From positions 14,760,124-14,824,123 of the forward strand of contig NC_072464.1 in the NCBI RefSeq assembly GCF_027596085.1: 64,000 bases of DNA, written 5' to 3'. The position numbers and the translations under genes were made by a program. The DNA comes from Anoplopoma fimbria (lineage: Eukaryota > Chordata > Actinopteri > Perciformes > Anoplopomatidae). This document shows, piece after piece, positions 38,001-49,800 of the stretch (its first letter is position 1; each line of letters starts with the position of its first letter). The notes beneath the pieces are model-generated. The model did no database searches. It was not told the DNA's origin and saw only the letters and a program-made list of their open reading frames with translations.

Positions 38001-39973
38001 TTATTTGCATATCAATATTCATCTAAATCTTTAGGTTAAAAATGTAGGATGTCTTAACTACATTTCGGTGTAAAGCAGGTCAGCTGCTACATTTAACCGA
38101 GACATCTGAAACAACAAGACATCTTTTTACCAGACATACGTGTCAGCAATCACTGGTCATACTAGCCAAGCATGAAACTTAAGCCCCATCTTCTGAATGC
38201 ATAGTCAGGCTTTAACAGAATATACTTCTGTCTGTTATATGAACGTTGTGTCATCGATTGTTTCAGGGGGCCTTGTATGATGCTCGTCCTTACCAAGGAA
38301 AATGCAGTGGAGGAGTGGAGGGCCACAATGGGCCCTTCAGACCCTGATCAAGCTAAGACAATATCCCCAAACTCCCTGAGAGCCCGCTTTGCGTCCGACA
38401 TCCTCCATAACTCAGTGCACGGCTCCTCCGATGAGCAGCATGCAGAGGAAAAGATCCGTTTTATCTTCGGTGACATCTGCGCCGAGCTCACCGGTGATGG
38501 AGAGACTGACACAACCGGTTTAGGTAATCATATGATGTGACATTTCCATCTGGCACACCATCTGGTTCCAAATAAATAACAATTTTGTTCTGATGTTTAT
38601 TCCTGCTAGAAACGATATTTCATCCAGCTATATTCCTTATGGTTGAAAAGAAAAAAAACTTTAAACGTGAGACTTGAAATACAGATCCGTTTCTTGCAGA
38701 AAAAGAGCAAGACAATTCTGCAGATGAAAACACAAGAATGTCAAGATCTTCCACTGAAGAAATGTCTGATAACCATCGCGAAGGTTCGAGTGAGTGAGAA
38801 GTATTTCAGTGACATAGTTAGCTAACCCACCTCAAGGGCTTAAACCTTTAAAATTAGCATCTTTAAATTAGATAAGTCAGAGACAAAGAAAGGTGTCCAA
38901 AGGCTCATAGACAACACACAACCAGTTGATATGCCTTTAGACTATGCCCTTAGAATACCACAATCCATTGCACACCAGTACATTTGAGCACAGGCAATCT
39001 TCATTAGTTTGTGAGGTATTGGTCATCACTCACAGGTCAATGTATCACATTTATAAGACCAATGAAAAATGCCTCTGGAAGGTATAAATAATGGTAACCA
39101 GCCATAAACTCCCCTGTAGGATATGTTGTTAATAACCAGACATAACAGAATAATAGATGTTATGGATGGAACTATATGGATATATTTATCATTATATATA
39201 TATATTAACATTTATAGTTAACCCGGTTGCACCATTTGCCATTTTCATCCTTGAGTTTGGTAAAATGTCGCAGGTTACCACCGACATGTCAGCTGTGTCA
39301 ACCTTTAAATGTTACACTTTTGATGGGGAATGCCCTAAAACAAAATTACATTTCGTTTTTCTGATGCTAGAATTGTATTTGGATCCATCTCTGTGTGGGC
39401 TGCATATTTAAAAGGATCAATTTCTTGAATTAAAACAAAAAACAATTACTTCATTATTTCCTGGGAGGTGAGAATAACTAGCAAGAAGATTCTTCTCGTC
39501 TGACAATTCAGATAGCTTCCATGAGAAATGAGAGGCGTCTCATCTGATTCAGAGAAAAATGAGGCCATTGATCTTCATAATGTCTCTTAACATCAGCTGG
39601 AATGGAGATGAAACTTCTTTTATAGTCTCTTTGTCTAGAGAGTGAAGTTAATCTTGACCGGCTGCATTGTGAAGGATAATTTCAATTCAAATGTGCAATC
39701 AATTCTCATGACTCCATTTAGTTGAAGTACAAATAAGTTTAGCTGACAAAATGTTTCTACAAGTCCTGTGGCTGATGAAAAACAAATGCATTACTATCTA
39801 ATACTGTTTTATTGGTTGGCGGATCTTTCCTTATATGGGTGATTTATTAATATGTGGGTGTCTTTCAGAAGATTTGAGCTAATTCCCCTCTTTACTTTAC
39901 AGGTGACCCGTCTAATCTCAATCCCTGCAGCCCACAGACAGAAGGAAGTGACAATCCAGAGCACTCAAACTGA
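30831..39973 (+). CDS. nme8: Thioredoxin domain-containing NME/NDK family member 8 (axonemal dynein-associated)
   Basis: Axonemal protein of the outer-dynein-arm intermediate-chain group (sea urchin IC1 type). Human NME8/TXNDC3 is linked to primary ciliary dyskinesia. Coding exons: 30831-30863, 31189-31246, 31758-31861, 31962-32033, 32579-32695, 33147-33231, 33394-33476, 33578-33670, 34222-34376, 34705-34901, 35438-35582, 35666-35773, 36633-36784, 36894-37038, 38267-38523, 38700-38789, 39903-39973. Phases match throughout and give 654 aa. The start [11 protein letters not shown] resembles the human N-terminus. Thioredoxin domain: about 12-125, active site WCGPC with Cys39 and Cys42. An acidic linker covers about 128-157. 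Three NDK domains start near 163, 318 and 453, each with a nucleotide-site KPD or RPD motif. Each keeps the catalytic N-x-x-H-G-S motif: His282, His433, His567. The Ser/Asp/Glu-rich tail after 595 is poorly constrained. The exon-16 donor overlaps an alternative stop: without splicing, translation would end at 38,797. Confidence 0.95.
30921..31130. mobile_element. piggyBac-type MITE with TTAA target duplication
   Basis: The element begins CCCTTTCATGCATAGAGGTC and ends GACCTCTATGCATGAAAGGG. TTAA flanks it at 30,917-30,920 and 31,131-31,134, the hallmark of piggyBac insertion. The arms stay complementary almost to the centre, so the 210-bp element is one long hairpin around a short loop near 31,020. 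It has no coding sequence. It lies in nme8 intron 1, about 58 bp before exon 2. Confidence 0.92.
31288..31575 (-). mobile_element. SINE-like element with (TAATG)n tail, copy B
   Basis: Same family as 29,708-29,970, inverted, in nme8 intron 2. GAATAC occurs on both sides (left TGTGAATACATTAC, right CTTGAATACTAACC) and may be the target-site duplication. It has three copies of the internal 28-bp unit containing AATACGAATACAATAAGTGC. Copies A and C have two. Confidence 0.8.
32056..32098. repeat. Perfect 18-bp hairpin in nme8 intron 4
   Basis: TGTGTTAGTGTTTGCAAT (32,056-32,073) and its exact reverse complement (32,081-32,098) surround a 7-nt loop. It starts only 23 nt after exon 4. No function is known. 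Confidence 0.9.
32725..32945. repeat. Possible decayed hAT-like MITE in nme8 intron 5
   Basis: The segment starts with AGAGCTGAAATAAT and ends with phrases such as AATCAGTTAATTGTTTAAGT. These loosely resemble the family at 24,919-25,168. Divergence is high and the borders are guesses. Confidence 0.3.
34958..35052. repeat. (CA)n microsatellite in nme8 intron 10
   Basis: The run is pure CA from about 34,971 to 35,051 and lies in the same strand sense as the gene. It begins about 55 nt after the exon-10 donor (34,902), which reads GTGTGG and is a poor match to GTRAGT. CA-rich intronic sequence is known to bind hnRNP L. Confidence 0.96.
37609..37810 (+). repeat. Teleost dispersed repeat in nme8 intron 14
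   Basis: The phrases AACATTTACTCAAGTGCTAG, AAAGTACTTGTATTTTACTC and TTTATACTTCTATTCCACTA match a repeat common in percomorph genomes. The same family in reverse orientation makes up 29,350-30,160. Family assignment is from memory. Confidence 0.6.
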
Positions 39974-40058
39974 ATCATCACATTTAATAGTTTTCTTTTG
40001 TATAGTGGGCTTATTCTCTAACATTATGGGAACAATGTCTGCACTCCATGAATCATGA

Positions 40059-40064
40059 AATAAA
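40059..40064 (+). terminator. Poly(A) signal of nme8
   Basis: AATAAA lies 86 nt after the nme8 stop codon. It is the first such hexamer downstream, so it probably defines a short 3' UTR. Confidence 0.7.
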
Positions 40065-40661
40065 CAAGACACGTCTGACGTTTACACACTTTCTAGACAT
40101 GTGGGTGGTGGATCGATAGCTAGTTAAAGGGAGTACTTGAAGAATTGAGTTGTTTTAATACTGCTGACCGCTCCTCACAGTTTATAGAGGTTCTTGGCTT
40201 GAAACAGCAGCTGTAAGCGTCACAACTAAGACAAGGATCACACAGTCACCACAGAGCAACTGATGGCTAAAGAGAAGCCTTTAGCTGAATCCAGACTGTT
40301 CAGTCTATCTTTGATTGCCTTCAATAAATAGTTATCAATTTTAACTACTACATGTTGTGACTAGTTTTTTTTAATTATTTATATATCATTTGTTAGCTTA
40401 ATGATGACAGGATTGCTTAACATTAAGGAAAACTTACTCTGGATAAATTTACTGTGTGAATGTCGAGAAAATAAAGTTATTAAAAGCTGCACCACAAGGT
40501 TCTTGGCATTATTAACAGCTTGCTGGTATAACTGGGACTCTGGTTTAATAATTCAACTAAAAGGTAAAACCAGAGTAATTGTATTCGAATAACTTGATTA
40601 CATCCAGTAACCATTCAGTTTACAATTTCAGAGGGATTCAAAAACAACCTTCAGTCAGACA
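40065..40661. other. Tail-to-tail spacer between nme8 and smarcal1
   Basis: About 600 bp of AT-rich sequence lies between the facing poly(A) signals. No exon, RNA gene or recognisable repeat was seen. Confidence 0.6.
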
Positions 40662-40671
40662 TTTATTTATT
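40662..40671 (-). terminator. Poly(A) signals of smarcal1
   Basis: TTTATT occurs twice, overlapping (AATAAA on the minus strand), about 190 nt past the smarcal1 stop. This is a plausible 3' end for that convergent gene. Confidence 0.55.
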
Positions 40672-40856
40672 TTCTATTAGTAGCAAAAAAAATATATAGG
40701 TTCATTAGATTATTATTTTACAACTACTCAAATTCACAATTTTTACAAAAAAATAAATTCACATCAGTCATGATGATGGGCTTAAAACTGGGACTCGTTC
40801 CAATGACAAAAACAGTGTCATGTTATTATAAATTCTCATCAGGGACAGTTTCAGAG

Positions 40857-43800
40857 TCATCTGCTGAAATGATCTCCGATGCTCTTTTTGCCGTGTTGAC
40901 CAGAACTGTTGTCAGGCGGCGTGTCCTCCCAGTCGTTTGCAGCCTCCAGTAAGATGGCTTCGTCCATGCTGTCGTCCGCAGTGAACGACGTCTGGAACAT
41001 CTCCATGATGCTCCTCTGTTTCGAGTCCTGAGAAAATCCAAATAGTCAGGTTCCTCACTGAATCTACAGACACCATTTTTACATCCAGCTAGGTAAGCTC
41101 TGTGTGAATGCTAATTAAAAACTGAACAGGCTAATACACTTTATATGTAGTTGTATACAGATGCAGAAACTTACCTTAGAGTGGAAGCTGGCATTCACAG
41201 CTTTGTCTGAGAGGTTTGACTCAGAAAGGCCCACTTTCTCCAGGATATTCATTTTTTCCTGGAGCATTGGCCTGGATCAATAAGGAGATACATTATTATA
41301 ATAGAGCAGATGCAATTCAATTCACTGCTTGTCACAATATCAGACAACACACATTAACTTGAACCTCTACTGTTTCAGTAATGGAAGACTTATGATTTTG
41401 GGAGGAAAATTACTTTAAAACACAGTTTGATTATCATTGTAATTGGGGACAAACTGCCCACTGATGACACTTACCACAGGTGGTCATCAGCTGTTCCCTT
41501 GGCAACCAGGTAGTGAATGTTCACATTGCTGGTTTGTCCAATACGGTGCACCCTATCCTCTGCCTGAACGAGAACCTGCAGAAAAAAGGCTTTCTTAGTA
41601 TCACAGAATGTTTCCTGCGTTTGTTAATTCATTTGTCAAGTGCTCTGTTAAAAGAAGTGTCAATTAAAATTCACTATGATCCTTGTCACTGCCATCTCCG
41701 GGGCAAAAAGTGGGAGTGGGGAATTCCCAGAATGCCTGGATGAAAACTAGTAGTCAACAAAGTAAAATGAGGTCACAATTTACGTATAAGAATCAAACCC
41801 CCAGGAAAAGCACTGGGCCTTGAAGCCAATTTGACACTGGGCCAAACCATGTGATTACAACTTTCTGGGTCCGTCTCATGATGCCATTGGGCGCAGAAAA
41901 ACATCTGCCCCATAGACTTACATTGCATCATTAGGTCTTACAAGTTGAAAAATTCACTAATAACTAAATCCAGAGCTATTATTGAGCTGTCGTTAATGCG
42001 AGTAAGCCTGAGATCGAGCGGTTGGGAGGTGTGGTTATAGTAATCACTGCTGTGCTTGCAGTAGATCAAGGTAATATTATGCGAAGGACGTCAAACTTTT
42101 TTGGCTTCTTGCAGCACTAAGCAACTTTTATAGGAATAAACAGGCTCTTTTAATACATGCATGATATGGACAAGGACATCAGGTGCATCTCTTTAGGTCT
42201 ACCCCAACTTTTGAGAAAATATCTGGCTCTTCAGCTACATGTTTTACTTTCTACACCAGCCACTTAGTAATCTTCTCCATCTATCATTTGGTGTTGGCAG
42301 ATATGTTGGAATACAGTAAATATGTGTGTCTAAAACCAAAGTTGAGCTAAAAGAGGCTAAAAGATTGGTTGGGTTGAAGTCAAAATAGAGTCCAAAATGA
42401 AAAAAATACTACAAAATAAAATGTTTTCCTAATAAAACTAACAATATTTTGTAATAATAACTTTCCATTTCTTACCCCGGGGTTCCAGAAAAGCTCAGCG
42501 AAGACCACCAGGTCAGCAGCGTGCAGGGTGATACCCATGTTGGCTGCAGTGATGGACAGCACAGCCACACAGGTTTGGGTCGAGAACTGGAACTTCTCAC
42601 ACAGCTTCTGCCGCTCAGCTGAAGGCGTGGACCCGTCAATACGGATGTAAACGACATTCTGTCAGGAGAAATTAAAGGCCAGGATGGGTTTAGGTAGTTG
42701 ACCAATGCAAAACATCAAACCTAATTTAACAACCCTTCCTTGACCCTTCCTGCAAATTTCCCCGCTGTGGGACTAATAAAGGATTATCTTATCTTATCTT
42801 GATAAGACTTATAAGTCATAGTAGAAGTAGTACTAAGCTCATATGTGCTGCCCACACTTGTCCCCTGCAGCTATTGATGAGTGTTGAGTAAAAGAGTCAG
42901 GTTGAAGTAGTGAAAACGCACTCTTTCAAGTCAAAATTATATTTATTTGAGTAGAAAGCTTTTGTGCAGAACTGTATCTTACTCACCTTTTTTCCCAGTT
43001 CGGCGGTGATATGATCCAGGACCAACTTATGATGAGCGAACACTAGAAACTTCTCCCTCCCACACTCCACCATGTCTGTGATGTACTCCCTGGCAGAGGC
43101 AGAAAACAACATAGCTCTCAACTGTTTCAAAGAAAGCAGTGAAATATTCAGCTCTCATTTCTATTTTTTTTTTATTAAAACTCTTCAGATTATCTCAAAT
43201 CCAGTGCAATCACAATGGCCTGACAAAAGGTTTGGATTCATTTCACAGTTTAATCTCAGTGCTCATCACATCTAAGCTGATTTGACTTACTGATCTCAGA
43301 CCATTAGAGGGTCTTTGTACTTACATAATGGCTTGAAGCTTGGCTTCAGCTGTGTGGTTATAAAAGACGAGGAGGGCTTCCTTCTCTTCCTTTTTCTGGG
43401 AATGAGATAAGGAACAGCACAAGATAAGAACAAAGAGGAGACTCTGATTGATGATTTGATAAGACTGCCATTACTCAGAGGAGCAGTGTTATAATGAACA
43501 ATCCCGCTAAGCCACTCACTCTCACCAGAATGTAAAATAAGACTTGCTGGAGTATTCTAGGTCAGTTTAAAAGCACGGAAAAAAGATTTCCTAGTGTGTA
43601 GAGGACAGAAACCAACTTAACTTCCTTGTGCTAAACAAGGGTTTGAAATGTTATTTTAACTACGGTGCCTTTTTAAACACAGAAATCTATTTGAAGTAGA
43701 AAATACTGTTGTATTGTGTCTTTTAGATACATTTAATCAAAAGGTTTTGGTAATGAATTATTCAATGTTCAGAATAAACTTCTTTCGGCCTAATTTGAGA

Positions 43801-46800
43801 TTTTAAAATCATCTGGTACTAATGGATTATGAAGAAACTTTCATGACATCTCGATTTCTGCGCTTTTCTGAAAAAACTGATGTAGCTGGCTGCATATTTA
43901 GTTATTTTTGAGTGACCATTTTTGGAAGGATTGATTCATTTTGAATTGATCCCTAAAATAGGAAGGTTGATAATTCCCACCAAAGTAGATTTATTTAGGT
44001 TTGTGAATACTTTTATATTTAAAAAACATTTTTCCAGTTTTTCTTGGGACTGTGGGAAACATTTGTAACTTACATTGCGGTGTCCATTGGCCAACTGCTT
44101 GGCAGAAGCTGACAGAGCAGCTTTTATGCGGGTGTTGACACCATCTATGGTCACCGTGACAACCTTGCGTTGTTTAGCAGGAAGCTGGGAGAGAACGTCG
44201 CATTTGAGGCGGCGCAACATCAGACACTCCTCAAGCAACAGCCTCAACTCCCCGAGGTTAGATGAGCCAGAGTAGTCCCACCCCCAAGTCGACTAGGGAG
44301 AAGGGGAAAGAGAAGGATATAGAAACGAAATAATAATAAATTAAGAAAAGAATAGAAGATGGTGGGAAGAAAGAATGGAGACGAAGATATGGAGGTAAAT
44401 TTCACGGAAAAACCTCAAAAGAAAAGGTAGTCAGATCCTAGGAGTGTCCAATGCCAAGGTTAGTTTCAGAGCAAGTAAAGATAGAGACTAACTGAAAGAC
44501 TGAAAATCTCAGACTTCAGTCACAGGAATTAAACTGTGATGCTCCAGCTAGATCTGGTTATGTGACTTCCATGGTGGAAAGAAAAGTACTTCACAGAGCA
44601 CAAGAGAAAATCTACACAATCTTCAAAATGAGTCATCACGGCCAAATTAGGGCTGTAAATGGCCTTTATATCATGAAGCCTGTTCCCTACTTGAACCCAC
44701 TAAAATGAATTAGGAGATTAAGTGGCAAGAGTAGAGCAACAAAAGGAGAAAGTGGGAGACAAAGAAAAAAAAAAATCACCTAAAAAGCTGTTTTAATGTA
44801 TAAACTGTTCACCAACGTACACTGGTTTTAAAATGCGCTAATTTCACATTTATAGTCCTACTGTTCTCAGCTGACCTGTCAAATTTCCCACCCCCCATGC
44901 ACATGCTGGACATCCCATTACAGCGACGAACGTCTGTTAAATTCTTAGAATGGGTTTAACGCAGAAGTCACGCGGTTTCATGTATGTGAGGCAGATAAAG
45001 GGAGTAGGTGAGGAGGATAAATAAATATGCACTAATCCCACACCAAAAGCCTTCTACGTTCTCTGGGGTGTATTAAGATTACAGCCAACTGCAGCTGAAC
45101 AGTATTAAGCATCACACATGAGCAAACAAGGCTTAAGCTACCTGTGTGGCACTGCAGTAGCGCATCCCAAACTCATGGAAGCGAGGGAAGAGTGCAGGTC
45201 TGACAGCCAGAATCTGGGTGTAGAGCTCAGAGGGTCTGGACATGGCAGGGGTCCCAGACAGAAGCATCACTCTCTTTGCTGCCTGAGGACGAAAAAACAA
45301 CTCTGATCAGAGTACTGCTGAGGGAGTCTAGCTGACAAGGCAAGAAAGCAGACCGAGCCATGAGCCAAATGCTGCAAAGTCATGGCTTTAGCTGCTTTGT
45401 GGATCTATGTTAAGGGTAAATAAACATATACATAACATGTGCAAAACAGTGATTTATCCCTAATACAGTGACACAGGGGAAACTGTGCTTTAGTGCAGTG
45501 ATCCTATTGGAACCTGTGGGGAATGTATATTTGATTAAAAAATATCTGGTAGTTGAAATGGTTATGTTTGAATTCAAGTTTAAATACTCGGCCAAAGATA
45601 GATCAGCAATACTGACCGTATAAATGACGTTTATACACGTTACTTATTGTCATATAGCTGAAAAAAAACAACCCTTTGCTAAACTGATGAGATAAAAAGA
45701 CGGCAATTTTGTGAAAAAGAATCCATTTTGTGTGTTTTGAATGTTTGTGCTACAGCGATCCTTTTGTTTACTTTGGGATCGAGTGTGGATTTTTTCTTAA
45801 AATGTTGGTTTAATTGCACACATACTGTAACTGCAAGGTAAAGCCTCCGTTGGTTTAGGTTAAAAAATTATATTTGTCTGATGGAAGAAATCCCAAATTT
45901 GGTTTCCGATGAACCTCTAATCAATTGTTCACCTGGCCCAAGGTGTGACTGTAAATCTGGGTCTCATTCCAAGAGTTTTAATAAATTGTCCAGACAATTT
46001 AACTTGCAAAACCTAGAACCTCAGATATTATGTGGTTCCTAATGTAAAAGGAACCTTTTCCAGGTTTGACCCAGCAAAGTTAAACCTCGATACCAAAATA
46101 TTGTTTGATCTGCTGCTTTGGATATTTGTGAGATATTCTGAGTGAATGGAAAATGTCACTAACAAGTAATAATATAACCCTTGGCGAATGTTACATAATT
46201 AGTAATCAAAATGAAACATGAAATTAAGAAGAATAAGCACCTTTAGCAAAGGCATGGCTGCTTTACAACGAGCAGTCTTCATGTTCTTCAGAAAGTGACA
46301 CTCATCCTGCAAAGAACATCAAAGACATATATCATTTACTTATAACATGAAGTACATTCTTTTAAGGACAAAATACAAAAAATTAAAACATAAACTAACG
46401 AGTATATTTGAACTGGAAACAGCCATTTCAAAATACTGCACAGTTCAATCACATAACTTACCATGATGAGAACATTGAACGGACTTGCTAGCTGCAGCTT
46501 GTCCATCCTGCCCAGCAGGTCGTAGCTGATGATGTTGACCAAACCAGACCGCAGATTGTCTTTGGCCTTCACCACAACGTTGATGCTGTCAGGACTCAGG
46601 GAGGGGAGCCAGCGTCTGAAAGCCTACAGACAAAGATAATTACTCAATAAATCAGAGAAGCAGAGGGAAAAAAACTCCTCAGAATAACAGTGCTGGGTTT
46701 CAGGCTCTATTTTCCCTACCAACGGGAATAAGTCAGACTCTGAAATTAGTAATGAGCACCATAGAAACATTCAATTCGAATTGTGTTACTGACAGCTGGA

Positions 46801-49800
46801 TGGATTGTTACTAATTGCTAATAATTCATTTTAACTGCTACAACAGTGTCCCCATTTAGAAACAACCAATCATGTAGTAAAGAAAAATGTCCCCTGTGGC
46901 AAATGTTTCAGACAGTTCTCTTACTTGCTCCCCGTTCGCCTGTCAACCTGGCTTAAACTCACTAAGTTATAGCTCCCATGTTTTGCAGTAGATGTGGCAA
47001 AATGAACAAGAAGAAGAGTGCAGATAAGAGCCAAGTCAAACAGAGTAACTGCCCAGTAATGGGTCGACATCCTGTGACTTAACCCTCCTTGGCGATGCCA
47101 ACTCTTGATTGGGGGACTGTGTTTAATCTAAGATTTCTATTTAGAGAGCAGACTGTCTTGTCTTGTCAATAGACAGAAGGCCAAGTAAAGCTCATTTGAA
47201 AATGTGCCGCTAGAGCAGCCTGGTAATGCTGCTGCGAGTTAAGCAGAAAATAGATGCTGCAGAAAATGAGACATATTATAAAAAGGACACCTGCTATGAA
47301 AATAGAAAGTACTGACATTGTAGAAGGAATGTGGGGACAAAGAGAGGCTAACATTTTAATGATGCGGGTAGTAGTTATTCTGTCTGTATATATAATATAT
47401 ATTTTTTTTACTTATTTAATATTCTTTACTGTTTTTATTGCTTATTTGCTTATTTATAATACTTGCTTTGATCTTGTTTTTTTACTATGTCTCTTGTTTG
47501 CACTATACTCTATGCTTCTGTAAATCCTGTAAATGTCCCTGCTGCGGGACTAATAAAAGGAGTATCTTATCTTAATGGCCTTGTTGTCCAAGACCAGTCT
47601 AACTTTCTATTTTACAAAAATCAAATTAAAGGCAAAAATCCCAGAAAAGGCCATATCAAATAATGTGTAAAAAAATGTGAAGTGCTACTTATATCAGCAA
47701 TATCAAATGAAGCGCATCTTTAGGAACAACAGGATTAAACAAAGTAACAAAGTAAATATATTGTATTAGAGAGAGAAATTAAATTCAATACTGCCTTCTC
47801 CTCCACTGAAAATAAAAGTGTTTAACAGAATACAAGCAGTCCTTGGTATTAAGATTCCTAAAATGCAGATGAGCTTTAAGCAGAAACCAGCATTATAATG
47901 TATCAGGCAGTGCTTTTGTCAAAGATGAGAAGAATATACTTAAGAGGCTGTCTGCTGCATTAACAGAACGATACTGGCACCATTAAATGGAAACAAAGCG
48001 ATAAAACTCTAACACTTACTGAATAATGAGACATTTTTCTTTTAAAAATCACGCTCTTCAGAAGGTTTTTTACCTCGGCCCAGGTGAATCGTACAGAGGA
48101 GGGAGCCACCACTAGCAAGGGCCACTCACTCCTGTAGTAGGCTGCAATACAGATGGCCTGCACCGTCTTTCCCAGGCCCATGTCATCAGCCAGGAGGAGG
48201 CGGCCTTGTTTGGACACTGCAAAACTACAGGGACACAAAAATGCTAAAATTTAAAGCTACAGCAGGACAGAGAGTGGAAGTCATACTGTACCAACCCTTT
48301 AAATCTGCAAACTTGAAGTTACAGAGGAATGGCACAGAAATATTGGTTTATTAAGATAACCATCTCTGTATTTGCACAAGACTGAGCAAATTATAGATGA
48401 AAAGCTGTCTCCTGGTATTGAGTTATTGGCCACAGCATGCAGAAAGAGCACTAATGGCTTTCCAAAGACACCTACTTGACTCCGTCTCTCTGGAAGGGCA
48501 TGAGGCTGCAGGTGAGCGAGGGGTCGATGCTGGAGAGGTCTGCCTCAGGGACGTCTAAAGACCTGGCTTCAGTCCCGTCAAACCTGGCAGAGAAAGCCTG
48601 GATTACAGCCCTGGGCAAAGGCTCCACCTCCACTGCTGCTATCCCACTGAGGAGATCCACTGGGTGTGGAAAACAGCACGGTCAGACAAGATGGCAAATG
48701 ATAACATACACAAACAGAACCACAGAGATAAACCAGCTAAATAAAGCAAATGTTGTTACTCACAAAGTCTCTTGTAATCCGCCAGTGAAAAGCTCCACTT
48801 TCTTGTTTTCATGTCTGCCACACAACAATAAAAATCACACAACGTCCTCTATCAAAAGTCGGAAAATGCAAATACAACAAGATAAAAGATTGTCTAGAAG
48901 AACGAAAAATGAAATAAATTGCATAATTTCACTTTTACCATAGCTCTTTGTTGGCATCTGCTTGCATGCTGCAATCACATCAACATTGTAACCGATGTCG
49001 ACCTCAAACTTTGTCGGGGACACCATGACGCACTGGCCCTGCAGAGTGGCTCCAGGTTTCTGCCAGCCGTTACACAGCTTCAGCAGGGCCCCAAGCGCCG
49101 CACCATCGCGAGCTCGGCTGGTGGCTTCTGCAACATCCAGTGCCTCCATTCCCTCCAGAGGCCTCAAAGACACAGAGGCAATAGCAGCCGCTTCCTCCAC
49201 TGCAACACAGGGTAAAGACAGAGGAGATTCAGTCGCAGCCCAAAGAAGACCAATATTCTGTCATTCCTTTATTTTAAGCTACTTGTTTGGGAAAAAAATA
49301 CAGTGCATGTTCTCTTAATATTTCCCAGATGTTCATACTTAGCTGTTGATAGTCCTCCAGACTGAAGTTCCACATCTTTGTGGCAGGTTCTAAGGCAGAA
49401 CAGAAGAAAAAGGACAGTGCAGCAGTGAGATGAACATACAAACCAGATATATGGTATATAATCACTACAGTTTGGAATTTGATATTCATATTTTAAATTA
49501 GACCAATTAGGTCTGATACGCAGACCTAATTGCAGCATGATTTTGCTTAAAGTACATTGTCTATTGAAGGTATATTTACTTTGGTATGAGGCATATACAT
49601 GATAAAACCCAATCAGCTCGAAAAAATAAATGTCAATTTTTGTAGTCCTGTCTGTCTTGAATATTGTTTTGAATGTATGATTTTGCCAAAGTATCTTTAC
49701 AATCCAATACTACTAGTTAAAATGTACTGATACCGAAACTTATGGTTAATTGATCTTTAAACAAAATAAAATGTTGCTAATCTATTTATGATTCAATATG

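Noticed and set aside
48476..49318. Plus-strand frames of 98-155 codons
   Set aside because: Antisense shadows of smarcal1 exons 4-6, which have matching phases and HARP homology on the other strand.
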